Source: Aquabacterium lacunae (GTDB lineage Bacteria > Pseudomonadota > Gammaproteobacteria > Burkholderiales > Burkholderiaceae_C). From it: DNA of 64,000 nt. Below the pieces are notes generated by a model. That model was not told where the DNA came from. It saw only the letters and a program-made list of their open reading frames with translations, and ran no database searches. The stretch spans positions 248,001 to 312,000 of the forward strand of contig NZ_SIXI01000002.1 of assembly GCF_004310865.1 (NCBI RefSeq), read 5' to 3'. Below are positions 1 to 10,996 of this stretch, piece after piece. The position numbers were made by a program, and so were the translations under genes. Positions within the stretch are counted from its first letter, which is position 1; each line of letters begins with the position of its first letter.

Positions 1-7
1 GACATGG

Positions 8-1012
8 TCAGGAGGCGCGAGGGCCGTTGGAGGCGTCACCGCGCCAGGGCGGGCGAACGTGTTGGAGGTTGCGCACCACCTCACGCACCTGCTCGCGCAA
101 CCAGCGACTGCCGGCCGAGTGGTGGGTCAGGTCATGCCACAGCTGATAGTAGTTCATGGCCGGGAAGCTGACCGGGCACTTGATGATCTTGACGCGCAGC
201 TGCTGGGCGTAGCGCTCGCAGAAGCGGCGGCCGGTGGTCAGCACCAGCAGCGAGCCGGCCACCATGTAGGGCAGCTGGGCGAAGTGGGGGTTGCGCACCG
301 CGATGTTGCGCTTGAGGCCCTGCATGGCCAGGTGTTCGTCGATGACGCCGATGCCGCCGGGGTGCAAGGCGGGCGGCGCCACGTGCTCGGCCTGCAGGTA
401 CTGCTCGAGCGACCAGGCCCGCTTGCCCTCCTTGGGCAGGCGCGCGGCCGGATGGTCTTCAGACACCAGGCACACCACTTCGTCGCTGATCAGGCGGCCC
501 AGGTGCAGCTCGTCAGACGGCTCCAGCCAGTTGCCGATGACCAGATCGACCTCGCCACGGGCCAGGCTGCGGCGGTAATCGAGGTCGCCCGACAGGGGCA
601 CGAACTCGAGCCGCACGTTCGGCGCCTGCCGCTTGATCTGCAAGGTGAGTTCCGGCAGAAAGAAGGGGTCGAGGTAGTCGGTGGCCGCGATGCGGAAGGT
701 GAGCTGCGTGGTGGCCGGGTCGAAATCACGCACCGTGTTCTTGCTGCCGAACATGGCCTGGGCCTGGTGCAGGATGATGGTGGCCGGCTCGAGCAGGTTC
801 AGCGCCACATCGGTGGGCGCCATGCTCTGGCCACAGCGCACCAGCAAAGGATCTCCGGTCAGCTCGCGCAGGCGCTTGAGTTGCGCGCTGACGGCAGGCT
901 GACTGGTCTGCAGGCGGATGGCCGCCCGGGAGACGCTGCATTCGGTGATCACAGTGTGCAAGACCCTGATGAGAGAGATGTCGATCTTGTCGAAAACAGC
1001 GTTCTTGTTCAT
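8..1012 (-). CDS. LysR family transcriptional regulator
   Basis: LysR-type regulator of about 334 residues. The N-terminal winged helix-turn-helix (roughly residues 8-65, with SRAAIRLQTSQPAVSAQLKR as recognition region) is followed by a substrate-binding-like effector domain typical of the family. An upstream in-frame start at 1042 exists, but the Met at 1012 begins the conserved family alignment and I prefer it. The gene diverges from xdhA across about 130 bp that contain an inverted repeat. By the usual LysR arrangement it probably controls the downstream purine catabolism genes in response to a purine intermediate. The effector is not visible from sequence. Confidence 0.9.
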   Translation of the reverse strand: MNKNAVFDKIDISLIRVLHTVITECSVSRAAIRLQTSQPAVSAQLKRLRELTGDPLLVRCGQSMAPTDVALNLLEPATIILHQAQAMFGSKNTVRDFDPATTQLTFRIAATDYLDPFFLPELTLQIKRQAPNVRLEFVPLSGDLDYRRSLARGEVDLVIGNWLEPSDELHLGRLISDEVVCLVSEDHPAARLPKEGKRAWSLEQYLQAEHVAPPALHPGGIGVIDEHLAMQGLKRNIAVRNPHFAQLPYMVAGSLLVLTTGRRFCERYAQQLRVKIIKCPVSFPAMNYYQLWHDLTHHSAGSRWLREQVREVVRNLQHVRPPWRGDASNGPRAS

Positions 1013-1022
1013 ATGTGTATGG

Positions 1023-1037
1023 TGATACCGCTTATCA
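1023..1037. promoter_or_regulatory. candidate LysR operator between lysR and xdhA
   Basis: Perfect inverted repeat TGATA-N5-TATCA in the divergent lysR/xdhA intergenic region, just upstream of the preferred lysR start. A 7-base direct repeat ATACCGC recurs at 1025-1031 and 1048-1054. LysR regulators usually bind interrupted dyads in such regions. The assignment rests on position and symmetry only. Confidence 0.4.
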
Positions 1038-1144
1038 AGCACATGCTATACCGCAAGCACCGGCACGCCTTACCCTCAGAAGGTGGAATGGCCCTTGCGT
1101 GCAGGGATGCAACCCAGCGCCCGGCCGCCGACACCAGCCCCTGA

Positions 1145-2650
<1,506 letters not shown>

Positions 2651-2661
2651 AGGAGAACGCC

Positions 2662-5010
2662 ATGAACCAGACCGTTGACGCTGGCGTGAAAGCCCTGAGC
2701 CAGGCCACCGCCTCCACTGCGGCAGGCCAGTCCCGCCCGCACGAATCAGCCCACCTGCACGTGGCCGGTGCCGCGCCCTACATCGACGACCTGCCCGAGC
2801 TGCAAGGCACCCTGCATGCCGCCCTGGGCCTGTCGCCCGTGGCGCATGGCCGCCTGCTGCACATCGATGTGGCGGGCCTCAAGGCCCTGCCCGGCGTGGT
2901 CGACGTGATCACCGCCGCCGATATCCCGGGCACCAACGACTGCGGCCCGGTCATCCACGACGACCCCATCCTGGCCGACGGTGTGGTGCATTACCTGGGC
3001 CAGCCGGTGGTGGCCGTGCTGTCGCACGACCGCGAACTGGCGCGCCGTGCCGCCGCCCGCCTGAAAGACTTCGTGCAGATCGAGCCCCTGCCCCCGGTGC
3101 TCGACCCGCTTCAAGCCCATGCCCAGCAGCAGTACGTGGTACCGCCCATGCACATGGCCCGCGGCGACGTGCCCACGGCCCTGGCGCAGGCACCGCACAC
3201 CGTGCAAGGCCGCATCGAGCTGGGCGGGCAGGAGCAGTTCTACCTGGAAGGCCAAATCTCTTATGCCGTGCCGAAGGAAAACCGCGGCATGCTGGTGCAC
3301 TGCTCCACCCAGCACCCCAGCGAGATGCAGCACGCCGTGGCCCATGCCCTGGGCCTGCACGCGCACCATGTGCAGGTGGAATGCCGCCGCATGGGCGGAG
3401 GCTTTGGTGGCAAGGAGTCGCAATCGGCCGTGTTCGCCTGCGTGGCCGCCGTGGCCGCGCGCAAGCTGAACCGCCCCGTGAAGATGCGCCCCGACCGCGA
3501 CGACGATTTCATGATCACGGGCCGGCGCCACTGCTTCGTGCACGACTACACCGTGGGCCACGACGCCGAGGGCCGCCTGCTGGCCGCCGATGTGGACATG
3601 GTCTCGCGCTGCGGGTATTCAGCCGACCTGTCGGCCCCGGTGATGGGCCGCGCGCTGTGCCACTTCGACAATGCCTATTGGCTGCCCAATGTGCAGATTG
3701 ATGGGTTCTGCGCCCGCACCAACACCCAAAGCAACACCGCCTTCCGGGGCTTTGGCGGCCCCCAAGGCGCCTTCGCGGTGGAGTACATCCTCGACACCGT
3801 GGCGCGCCGCCTGGGCCGCGACGCGCTCGATGTGCGCATGGCCAACCTGTACGGTCAGCACGAGCGCAACGTGACGCCCTATGGCCAGGTGGTGGAAGAC
3901 AACGTGCTGCAGGCCCTGATCGGCCAGCTGGTGCACAGCAGCGACTACCGCGCCCGCCGAGAGGCTGTGAACGCCTTCAACGCCACCAGCCCCGTGCTCA
4001 AAAAGGGCCTGGCCCTCACGCCGGTGAAGTTCGGCATCTCGTTCAACCTGGTGCACCTGAACCAGGCCGGCGCCCTGGTGCACGTGTACAACGACGGCAG
4101 CATCCTGGTGAACCATGGCGGCACCGAAATGGGGCAAGGCCTGAACACCAAAGTGGCGCAGATGGTGGCGCACACCCTGGGCGTGTCGCTGGAGCGGGTG
4201 CGCGTGAGCGCCACCGACACCAGCAAGGTGGCCAACACCTCGGCCACGGCCGCCTCCACGGGCTCAGACCTGAACGGCAAGGCCGCGGCCGATGCAGCCC
4301 AGCAGATCCGCCAGCGCCTGCTGGCCCACCTGGCGGCCAAGCACCAGGTGCCTGTGGACACGGTCGATCTGGCCCATGACGTGGCCACGGTGAACGGCCA
4401 GACCGTTTCCTTCGAAGACCTGGTCATGTCGGCCTATGTGGCGCGCGTGCAGCTGTGGTCGGACGGCTTTTACGCCACGCCCAAGCTGCACTGGGACCGC
4501 AACACCATGCAGGGCCGGCCCTTCTACTACTTTGCTTATGGCGCCTCGGTATCGGAGGTGCTGGTGGACACGCTCACGGGCGAGCACAAGGTGCTGCGCG
4601 CCGACGTGCTGCACGACGTGGGCCGCTCGATCAACCCGGCACTCGACATTGGCCAGGTGGAAGGCGCTTTCATCCAGGGCATGGGCTGGATGACCACCGA
4701 AGAACTGGTGTGGCACCCGACCAGCGGCAAACTGCTGACCCACGCTCCGTCCACCTACAAGATCCCGACCGCCAGCGACTGCCCGGCCGACTTCCGCGTG
4801 AACCTGTTCACCAATGAGAACGTAGAAGATTCGGTGTACCGCTCCAAGGCCGTGGGCGAACCGCCACTGCTGCTGCCGTTTTCGGTGTTCTTTGCCATCC
4901 GCGATGCCATCTCGGCCGTGGGCCAGCACCGTGTGGACCCGCCACTGCGCGCACCGGCCACCGCAGAAGCCATTCTGGAGGCGATCACGGCGGTGCAGGC
5001 CAGCGCATGA
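2662..5010 (+). CDS. xdhB: xanthine dehydrogenase molybdopterin-binding subunit XdhB
   Basis: Molybdenum-cofactor subunit of xanthine dehydrogenase, 782 residues. The start at 2662 is preceded by AGGAG at 2651 and follows the xdhA stop by 11 bp; longer in-frame readings only overlap xdhA. Signature motifs are present: GGGFGGKE (about residue 243), FRGFGGPQG, GTEMGQG and the C-terminal VGEPPLLLP (about residue 731), whose Glu is the family's catalytic residue. It partners XdhA, and XdhC is expected to insert the sulfurated cofactor. Its stop codon overlaps the xdhC start (ATGA), indicating translational coupling. Confidence 0.97.
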   Translation: MNQTVDAGVKALSQATASTAAGQSRPHESAHLHVAGAAPYIDDLPELQGTLHAALGLSPVAHGRLLHIDVAGLKALPGVVDVITAADIPGTNDCGPVIHDDPILADGVVHYLGQPVVAVLSHDRELARRAAARLKDFVQIEPLPPVLDPLQAHAQQQYVVPPMHMARGDVPTALAQAPHTVQGRIELGGQEQFYLEGQISYAVPKENRGMLVHCSTQHPSEMQHAVAHALGLHAHHVQVECRRMGGGFGGKESQSAVFACVAAVAARKLNRPVKMRPDRDDDFMITGRRHCFVHDYTVGHDAEGRLLAADVDMVSRCGYSADLSAPVMGRALCHFDNAYWLPNVQIDGFCARTNTQSNTAFRGFGGPQGAFAVEYILDTVARRLGRDALDVRMANLYGQHERNVTPYGQVVEDNVLQALIGQLVHSSDYRARREAVNAFNATSPVLKKGLALTPVKFGISFNLVHLNQAGALVHVYNDGSILVNHGGTEMGQGLNTKVAQMVAHTLGVSLERVRVSATDTSKVANTSATAASTGSDLNGKAAADAAQQIRQRLLAHLAAKHQVPVDTVDLAHDVATVNGQTVSFEDLVMSAYVARVQLWSDGFYATPKLHWDRNTMQGRPFYYFAYGASVSEVLVDTLTGEHKVLRADVLHDVGRSINPALDIGQVEGAFIQGMGWMTTEELVWHPTSGKLLTHAPSTYKIPTASDCPADFRVNLFTNENVEDSVYRSKAVGEPPLLLPFSVFFAIRDAISAVGQHRVDPPLRAPATAEAILEAITAVQASA

Positions 5011-5900
5011 ACAGCCACACCGCGGCCGCCCTGCGCGCCCAGGCCCAGGCCTGGGTGCAGGCCGGCGTGCCCGCCCTGGTGGTGCAGGTGCTGCAGATCC
5101 AGGGCAGCACGCCGCGCGAAGAGGGCACGCGCATGCTGGTCAGTGCCGACCAGCTGTGGGGCACCATCGGCGGTGGCCACCTCGAATGGGAAGCCATCGC
5201 GCTGGCCCGCCACACGCTGACCGAAGCAGGCACCGCATGGCCGCAAGCCCCTGCCGTCGAGAAGCGCTACCCGCTGGGCCCGACGCTGGGCCAGTGCTGC
5301 GGCGGCGTGGTGGTGCTGCGCTTTCAAGCGCTGAACCAGGAGGCGCTGTCGGCATGGCCAGCCGCCCCCGCACGCTTTCACCTGGAGCTGCATGGCGCCG
5401 GCCACGTGGGCCAGGCCATCGTGCACCTGCTGCGCGACCTGGACTGCACCGTGCGCTGGATCGACCAGCGGGCCGACGACACCGAAGCAGCCGAGGCCGC
5501 GCACGGCGACCCTTTGCTGAACGATCGCACTCGCCTGCCCTCGGCCGCCCTGCTGGCCACCCTGCCCCCGCACATCACTTGGCACCCGCAGGACGACCCG
5601 GCCAGCGCCGTGCGCGATGCGCCCGCAAACGCCTGCCACCTGGTGCTGACCCACCGGCATGACCTCGACCTGCGCATCATCGACGCCGTGCTGCGCCGTG
5701 GCGACTTCGCCTTCGCCGGGCTGATCGGCTCGCAGACCAAGCGCGCGCGCTTCCTGCACCGGCTGGAGGCTGCGGGCCTGCCACCCGACACCCTGGCCCG
5801 CATGACCTGCCCCATCGGCCTGCCGGGCCTGGTGGGAAAGGAGCCCGCGGTGATCGCCGTGTCGGTGGTGGCCCAACTGTTGCAAGCCTTTCCGCCGTGA
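5007..5900 (+). CDS. xdhC: xanthine dehydrogenase accessory protein XdhC
   Basis: XdhC binds molybdenum cofactor, protects it, promotes its sulfuration and delivers it to XdhB. The N-terminal XdhC/CoxI domain shows QGSTPREEGTRMLV, GTIGGGHLEWEA and LGQCCGG. The C-terminal Rossmann-like domain shows LHGAGHVGQAI and GLIGSQTKRARF. The 297-residue length fits the family. The start overlaps the xdhB stop by 4 bases, and the stop overlaps the GTG start of the following deaminase gene, so four genes are translationally linked. Confidence 0.95.
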   Translation: MNSHTAAALRAQAQAWVQAGVPALVVQVLQIQGSTPREEGTRMLVSADQLWGTIGGGHLEWEAIALARHTLTEAGTAWPQAPAVEKRYPLGPTLGQCCGGVVVLRFQALNQEALSAWPAAPARFHLELHGAGHVGQAIVHLLRDLDCTVRWIDQRADDTEAAEAAHGDPLLNDRTRLPSAALLATLPPHITWHPQDDPASAVRDAPANACHLVLTHRHDLDLRIIDAVLRRGDFAFAGLIGSQTKRARFLHRLEAAGLPPDTLARMTCPIGLPGLVGKEPAVIAVSVVAQLLQAFPP

Positions 5901-7345
5901 CCTCCAACACCGACACCCTCTTGCTGATCCGCCGCGCCGACTGCGTGGTGACCATGAACGACGCGGGCGATGAACTGCCCCAGGCCTCCGTGGTGATGCG
6001 GGGCCCCGAGATCGTGGCCGTGGGCCCCAGCGACACCGTCGATGCCCAGTGGCTGCCGCACGCCACCGAGGTGATCGACGCCCAAGGCCATGTGGTGATC
6101 CCCGGGCTGGTGAACACCCACCACCACATGTACCAGAGCCTGACGCGGGCCATTCCCGCGGCGCAAAACGCCGAGCTGTTCGGCTGGCTGCGCACGCTCT
6201 ACCCCCTCTGGGCCGGGCTGACCCCGGAGATGGTGGCCGTGTCCACGCAGCTGGCCATGGCCGAGCTGCTGCACAGCGGCTGCACCACCAGCAGCGACCA
6301 CCTGTACCTCTACCCCAATGGGGTGCGGCTGGACGACAGCATCCACGCGGCCCGCGCCATCGGCATGCGCTTTCACGCCAGCCGCGGCAGCATGAGCGTG
6401 GGCGAAAGCCGGGGCGGTTTGCCGCCTGACCACCTGGTCGAGCGCGAGGCCGACATCCTGGCCGACTCGCAACGCCTGATCGAAGCCTTCCACGACCCGG
6501 CCCGCTTCGCCATGGTGCGCATGGCCCTGGCCCCGTGTTCGCCGTTTTCGGTCAGCCCGGCACTGATGAAAGAGTCGGCCTCGCTGGCGCGCCAGTACCG
6601 CATGGGCGTGCGCCTGCACACTCACCTGGCCGAGAACGACCACGACATTGCCTACAGCCGCGAGAAGTTCGGCCAGACCCCCACCGAATACGCCGAAAGC
6701 CTGGGCTGGCTGGGTGATGACGTGTGGCACGCGCACTGTGTGAAGCTCGATGCCCACGGCATTGCCCGCTTTGCCGCCACCCGCACCGGCGTGGCGCATT
6801 GCCCGTGCAGCAACATGCGCCTGGCCTCGGGCATTGCGCCGGTGCGGCGCATGCTGAACGCCGGCGTGCCGGTGGGGCTGGGGGTGGACGGCTCGGCCAG
6901 CAACGATGCGGGGCACCTGCTGGCCGAGACCCGCCAGGCCATGCTGCTGGCGCGCGTGGGGCGCAGCCTGGAGCCACCGGGCACAGGCCCCGATGGCCGC
7001 CCCAGCTTCGGTTGTGACCAGGGCCCGCGCGACATGAGCGCCCGAGACGCCCTGCGCCTGGCCACCCGCGGTGGTGCCGAGGTGCTGGGCCGCGACGACA
7101 TCGGCCAGATCACACCCGGCTTTGCGGGCGACCTGGCCCTGTTCGACCTGCGCACGCTGGGCATGGCAGGCGGCGCCGTGCACGACCCCGTGGCGGCCTT
7201 GATGTTCTGCCACAGCGCCCACACGGCCTACACCGTGGTCAATGGCCAGGTGGTGTGCGAGCAGGGCCAGCTGCGCACCCTCGACCAGCCGCGCCTGGTC
7301 GAGCGCCACAACCTGCTGGCGCGTCAGCTCATTTCAGGGGGCTGA
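5897..7345 (+). CDS. 8-oxoguanine/guanine deaminase, amidohydrolase family
   Basis: Amidohydrolase-superfamily aminohydrolase of 482 residues. Metal ligands are seen in NTHHHMYQ (residues 73-80), HTHLAEN, a WHAH motif and GVDGSASND. The stretch after NTHHH (SLTRAIPAAQNAELFGWL) is the pattern I associate with 8-oxoguanine deaminases, which also resemble guanine and S-adenosylhomocysteine deaminases. Product would be xanthine or urate feeding the XDH route. The start is GTG at 5897, overlapping the xdhC stop (GTGA). Its 3' end overlaps the convergent serine hydrolase gene by 17 bp. Guanine deaminase is the main alternative. Confidence 0.88.
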   Translation: MTSNTDTLLLIRRADCVVTMNDAGDELPQASVVMRGPEIVAVGPSDTVDAQWLPHATEVIDAQGHVVIPGLVNTHHHMYQSLTRAIPAAQNAELFGWLRTLYPLWAGLTPEMVAVSTQLAMAELLHSGCTTSSDHLYLYPNGVRLDDSIHAARAIGMRFHASRGSMSVGESRGGLPPDHLVEREADILADSQRLIEAFHDPARFAMVRMALAPCSPFSVSPALMKESASLARQYRMGVRLHTHLAENDHDIAYSREKFGQTPTEYAESLGWLGDDVWHAHCVKLDAHGIARFAATRTGVAHCPCSNMRLASGIAPVRRMLNAGVPVGLGVDGSASNDAGHLLAETRQAMLLARVGRSLEPPGTGPDGRPSFGCDQGPRDMSARDALRLATRGGAEVLGRDDIGQITPGFAGDLALFDLRTLGMAGGAVHDPVAALMFCHSAHTAYTVVNGQVVCEQGQLRTLDQPRLVERHNLLARQLISGG

Positions 7346-8534
7346 GCCGGTCGGCGATGGCGCGGGCCAGTGAGGCCGCCTCTTCGGCATGGTGGCCGAG
7401 GGCATCGTCGTCACTCAGGCGCACCACCACCACGTTCTGCCGAGGCGAGACATAGATGGACTGCCCGCGGATGCCCAGGGCGGTGAAATCACCCCGGTCA
7501 CCCTCCATGGGCCACCAGTGGTACCCAAAGCCGAACAGGTTCATGCGCTTGCCCGTGCGGGGCACATCGCGGGCCCGCCACACGGTGGGATCCGCAAAGC
7601 TGCCGGACAGCTGCACCCAACGCGCAGGCACCACCTGCCGGTTCTGCCAGCGCCCGCCCTGGGCCATCATCTGGCCGATGCGGGCGTAGCTGGCGGCGGT
7701 GGCGTGCAGGCAGCACAGGGTGTAGGCCTCGCCCTGACCGTCGGTCAGCAAGCGGGCCGCATCGGGCATGTTCAGCGGCTGCCACAGTCGGCTTTGCAGG
7801 TACTTTTGCACCGGCTCACCCGTGGCGCCTTCCAGCGCCAGCTGCAGCACCTGGGTGGTGATGCTGGCGTATTGGTAGCGTTTGCCCGGCTCGGCCACCC
7901 GCTGGCGATCGGGTGACAGCAACTGCTCGACCACGGTGGCACCGGCATGCCCGAAGGTGCCCCGGTTCAGGGCGGCCTTGACAAACAATTGCACACGCTC
8001 GCGGTCTTCGTCGTAGGCCACGCCGGTGGCCATGTGCAAGGCCTGGCGGAAGGTCACGCCGGCAAAGGCTGTGCGCTTGAGGCCGGGGGCGTACTGGTCC
8101 AGCGGGGTGTCGATCGAAGCGATCTTGCGCTCGTCGATCGCAATGCCCACCAGCAGGCCCAGCACCTGCTTCATCATGGAAAACGACTGGTGCAAGGTGG
8201 CCGGGCCATTCTGGCTGGCATGGTGCTCGTACACCACCTGCCCCTGGTGCAGTACCAGATAGGCCTGCACCTTGCCCTGGGCCAGGAACTCGTTGAGGGT
8301 GCCAGTGCCCGAGGGGTGGTGGTACAGCACATTGCCCAATTCGGCCCGTGGGCCTGCCACCAGGGGCACGGGTGCAGGCGATGCAGCCACCGTGGCCTGG
8401 GGCAGCACCCACTCGGGCTTGTAGGCCCAGGTGGGCAAGGTCAAGGCTCGCGCGGCGTCACCACCCAAGCCGAGCAGCAGCGCCAGCCCGAGGCCCAGGC
8501 AACGGCCCATCAAATGTGCATTTGATCCATTCAT
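7329..8534 (-). CDS. serine hydrolase, class C beta-lactamase-like family
   Basis: Serine hydrolase related to class C beta-lactamases and esterase EstB, about 401 residues. The start at 8534 gives a good export signal (hydrophobic core after MNGSNAHLMGRC, ending near DAARA). The nucleophile motif S-M-M-K is at residues 119-122 in SFSMMK, and a Tyr-Ala-Ser second motif (RYQYASIT) stands for the usual YxN. A C-terminal GIRGQSIYVSP region corresponds to the third box. It is probably periplasmic. The substrate is unknown; classical beta-lactamase activity is not implied. Confidence 0.85.
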   Translation of the reverse strand: MNGSNAHLMGRCLGLGLALLLGLGGDAARALTLPTWAYKPEWVLPQATVAASPAPVPLVAGPRAELGNVLYHHPSGTGTLNEFLAQGKVQAYLVLHQGQVVYEHHASQNGPATLHQSFSMMKQVLGLLVGIAIDERKIASIDTPLDQYAPGLKRTAFAGVTFRQALHMATGVAYDEDRERVQLFVKAALNRGTFGHAGATVVEQLLSPDRQRVAEPGKRYQYASITTQVLQLALEGATGEPVQKYLQSRLWQPLNMPDAARLLTDGQGEAYTLCCLHATAASYARIGQMMAQGGRWQNRQVVPARWVQLSGSFADPTVWRARDVPRTGKRMNLFGFGYHWWPMEGDRGDFTALGIRGQSIYVSPRQNVVVVRLSDDDALGHHAEEAASLARAIADRLSPLK

Positions 8535-8635
8535 GGTGTGCAATGTTAGGGCAAGCGGCCCGCCAAACGGCAAGCAAGTGCATCCCATTGTCACCCAGCG
8601 TATCTGCATGCGGTGCGGCCGCCCATCGCTCGGCC

Positions 8636-8659
8636 GGGGGAAGGGGTGGCCCTCCCCCC
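8636..8659. terminator. possible hairpin terminator downstream of leuA
   Basis: GGGGGAAGGG-GTGG-CCCTCCCCCC forms a ten-pair stem with one mismatch, just past the leuA stop on the minus strand. No U-tract follows on either strand, so it may be a transcript 3'-end stabiliser rather than an intrinsic terminator. Confidence 0.35.
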
Positions 8660-8668
8660 AGTTTGAAG

Positions 8669-10345
8669 TCAGGCGGGCTGCGCCTGTTGGGCCCGGGCCA
8701 CCGCGTTGCACAGGGCTTTCACCGACGCTGTCACGATGTTGGCATCGATGCCGGCCCCGAAGGCCGCCTGCCCGTTCACGGTCACTTCGACGATGGCACA
8801 GGCCTGGGCGCTGCCATCTTCACGGGGCGCGGCCAGGCTGCGTTCCTCGTAATGGCGCAATTCAACCGCCACCCCGGCCTGGGCCATGGCCTGCACCGCC
8901 GCGTGGAGGGGGCCATTGCCATGGCCGCGCCACACCTGGTGCGTGCCATGCACATTCACCTGCAGTTCGGCCGTCTGCCCGCCGTCCTGCTCGACCACGT
9001 GCAGGGCCTGGCAGCTCAAGGCCGGCAACGGTGCGGCGTAGGTGTCCTGCCAGATCTGCCAGATCTGGTCGGCGCTGAATTCACCGCCCTGGGCGTCCAT
9101 CACCTGCTGCATCACCTGCGAAAACGCAATCTGCATGCGGCGGGGCATCACAACGCCATGGTCGGTCTCCAGCAGGTAGGCCATGCCGCCCTTGCCCGAC
9201 TGGCTGTTGACACGGATGACCGAATCGTAGCTGCGGCCCAGATCGGCCGGGTCAATCGGCAGGTAGGGCATGTTCCAGAGGCCCTCGGGCTGGGCGCGGC
9301 GGGCGGCAAAGCCCTTCTTGATGGCGTCCTGATGCGAGCCTGAAAAGGCCGTGAACACGAGGTCGCCGGCATAGGGGTGGCGCGGGTGCACGGGCAACTG
9401 GTTGCAGTGCTCGACCGTGCGCACCACGGCGTTGATGTCCGAGAAATCAAGGCCGGGGTGCACGCCCTGGGTGTACATGTTCAGCGCCAGCGTCACGATG
9501 TCGACATTGCCGGTGCGCTCGCCATTGCCGAACAGGCAGCCTTCCACGCGGTCGGCGCCGGCCATCAGGCCCATCTCGGCCGCGGCCACCCCGGTACCCC
9601 GGTCGTTGTGCGGGTGCAGGCTGAGCACGACGCTGTCGCGGCGGGCCAGGTGGCGGTGCATCCACTCGATCTGATCGGCGTACACATTGGGTGTGGTCAG
9701 CTCGACCGTGGTGGGCAGGTTCAGGATCACCTTGCGCTCGGGCGTGGCGCCCCAGGCGGCGGTCACCGCATCGCACACCTCGAGCGCGAAATCGAGTTCG
9801 GTGCCCGTGAAGGTCTCGGGGCTGTACTGCAAGATGACCTCGGTCTCGGGCATCTGGGCGGCCAGGTCCCGGATCTGGCGCACCGCGGCCACGGCCAGGT
9901 CACGCACCTCGTCGCGGCTCATGTTGAAGACGATCTCGCGGAAGGGCTTTGACGTGGCGTTGTACACGTGCACGATGGCCCGCTTCGCCCCACGCACCGA
10001 TTCCATGGTGCGGCTGATGAGGTGCTCGCGCGCCTGGGTGATCACTTCGATGGTGACGTCGTCCGGGATCTCGCCTTGCTCGATGAGCTGACGCACAAAG
10101 TCGAAATCGGTCTGCGAGGCCGATGGAAAGGCCACCTCGATTTCCTTGAAGCCGATCTGCACCAGCTGGCGGAACATGCGCAACTTGCGGTCGGCGTTCA
10201 TGGGCTCGAACAGCGACTGGTTGCCGTCGCGCAGGTCGGTGCTCATCCAGATGGGTGGGCGGCTGATGACCTGGTCGGGCCAGGTGCGGTCTTTCAAGCC
10301 CACGGGCGGGAAAGCGGCGTACTTGGTGGCGGGGTTGGCGAGCAT
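8669..10345 (-). CDS. leuA: 2-isopropylmalate synthase LeuA
   Basis: First committed enzyme of leucine biosynthesis: condenses acetyl-CoA with 2-oxoisovalerate. The 558-residue form is the longer type found in many proteobacteria and actinobacteria. HMGL-like TIM barrel motifs are [15 protein letters not shown] near residue 35, [10 protein letters not shown] (metal ligands) and [12 protein letters not shown]. The C-terminal allosteric LeuA dimer domain ends in ARAQQAQPA. Start chosen at 10345, where the conserved family N-terminus begins; longer readings run into the divergent Lrp gene. It stands alone, divergent from an Lrp/AsnC regulator. Confidence 0.96.
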   Translation of the reverse strand: MLANPATKYAAFPPVGLKDRTWPDQVISRPPIWMSTDLRDGNQSLFEPMNADRKLRMFRQLVQIGFKEIEVAFPSASQTDFDFVRQLIEQGEIPDDVTIEVITQAREHLISRTMESVRGAKRAIVHVYNATSKPFREIVFNMSRDEVRDLAVAAVRQIRDLAAQMPETEVILQYSPETFTGTELDFALEVCDAVTAAWGATPERKVILNLPTTVELTTPNVYADQIEWMHRHLARRDSVVLSLHPHNDRGTGVAAAEMGLMAGADRVEGCLFGNGERTGNVDIVTLALNMYTQGVHPGLDFSDINAVVRTVEHCNQLPVHPRHPYAGDLVFTAFSGSHQDAIKKGFAARRAQPEGLWNMPYLPIDPADLGRSYDSVIRVNSQSGKGGMAYLLETDHGVVMPRRMQIAFSQVMQQVMDAQGGEFSADQIWQIWQDTYAAPLPALSCQALHVVEQDGGQTAELQVNVHGTHQVWRGHGNGPLHAAVQAMAQAGVAVELRHYEERSLAAPREDGSAQACAIVEVTVNGQAAFGAGIDANIVTASVKALCNAVARAQQAQPA

Positions 10346-10441
10346 GGCGGGGTCCTGTGGGGTGGGCGGTGACTCTGCGTTGGCACCCGCTATGGCGTGT
10401 GCCGATGACCGATAGCTTATGCCCAAGCCCTTGGCAGGTGC

Positions 10442-10488
10442 TGCCATTTGATGGCATGCTTCACCAAATGTTTGGCATTTTCTGCCAA
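10442..10488. promoter_or_regulatory. paired inverted repeats between leuA and lrp-like gene
   Basis: Two dyads lie in the divergent promoter region: TGCCA-N5-TGGCA at 10442-10456 and TTGGCA-N5-TGCCAA at 10472-10488. Both have 5-base spacers and share the TGCCA/TGGCA arm. Their centres are 31 bp apart, about three helical turns, as expected for cooperative binding of a multimeric Lrp-type protein. A regulator site controlling leuA and the regulator itself is the simplest reading. Confidence 0.6.
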
Positions 10489-10507
10489 CAATGCACCCAC
10501 CATAGCA

Positions 10508-10975
10508 ATGGACCACGAACTTGACCGATACGACCGACAGATCCTGTCGGCGCTGCAGGCCGATGGGCGCATCAGCAACCAGGAGCTGGCCGACCGCATC
10601 GGCCTGTCGCCCTCGCCCTGCCTGCGGCGGGTGCGCATGCTGGAAGACGCCGGCATCATCGCGGGCTACCGGGCCCTGGTGGACGCGCGCAAGCTGGGCC
10701 TGACGCTGATGGCCCTGATCGGCATTTCGATGGACAAGCACACGCCCGAACGCTTCGACAGCCTGGAGGCCGTGATCCGCGACATCCCGGAGGTGCTGGA
10801 ATGCCTGCTGATCACGGGGCAGCAAGCCGATTACCAGCTCAAGGTGGTGGTGCGCGACATGGACGCCTACCAGCACCTGCTGCTCAACCAGATCACGCGC
10901 ATCGAAGGCGTGACCGGCGTGCACACCAGCTTCGTGCTGCGCCGTGTGGTGGACCGGACGGCGCTGCCGGTTTGA
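10508..10975 (+). CDS. Lrp/AsnC family transcriptional regulator
   Basis: 155-residue Lrp/AsnC regulator. The N-terminal HTH has [20 protein letters not shown] followed by a recognition helix region ([14 protein letters not shown]). The C-terminal RAM/ligand-binding domain spans about residues 65-150 ([20 protein letters not shown]). The start at 10508 gives the canonical MDHELDRYD beginning; upstream in-frame Met codons lie inside the operator region. Divergent from leuA, so leucine-responsive control of leuA is likely but not shown. Confidence 0.92.
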   Translation: MDHELDRYDRQILSALQADGRISNQELADRIGLSPSPCLRRVRMLEDAGIIAGYRALVDARKLGLTLMALIGISMDKHTPERFDSLEAVIRDIPEVLECLLITGQQADYQLKVVVRDMDAYQHLLLNQITRIEGVTGVHTSFVLRRVVDRTALPV

Positions 10976-10996
10976 CCGCCGGCATGTTGGCGTGGC

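Noticed and set aside
9900-10924. N-terminal extension of leuA back to 10924.
   Set aside because: It crosses the divergent Lrp gene and its operators; family homology starts at 10345.
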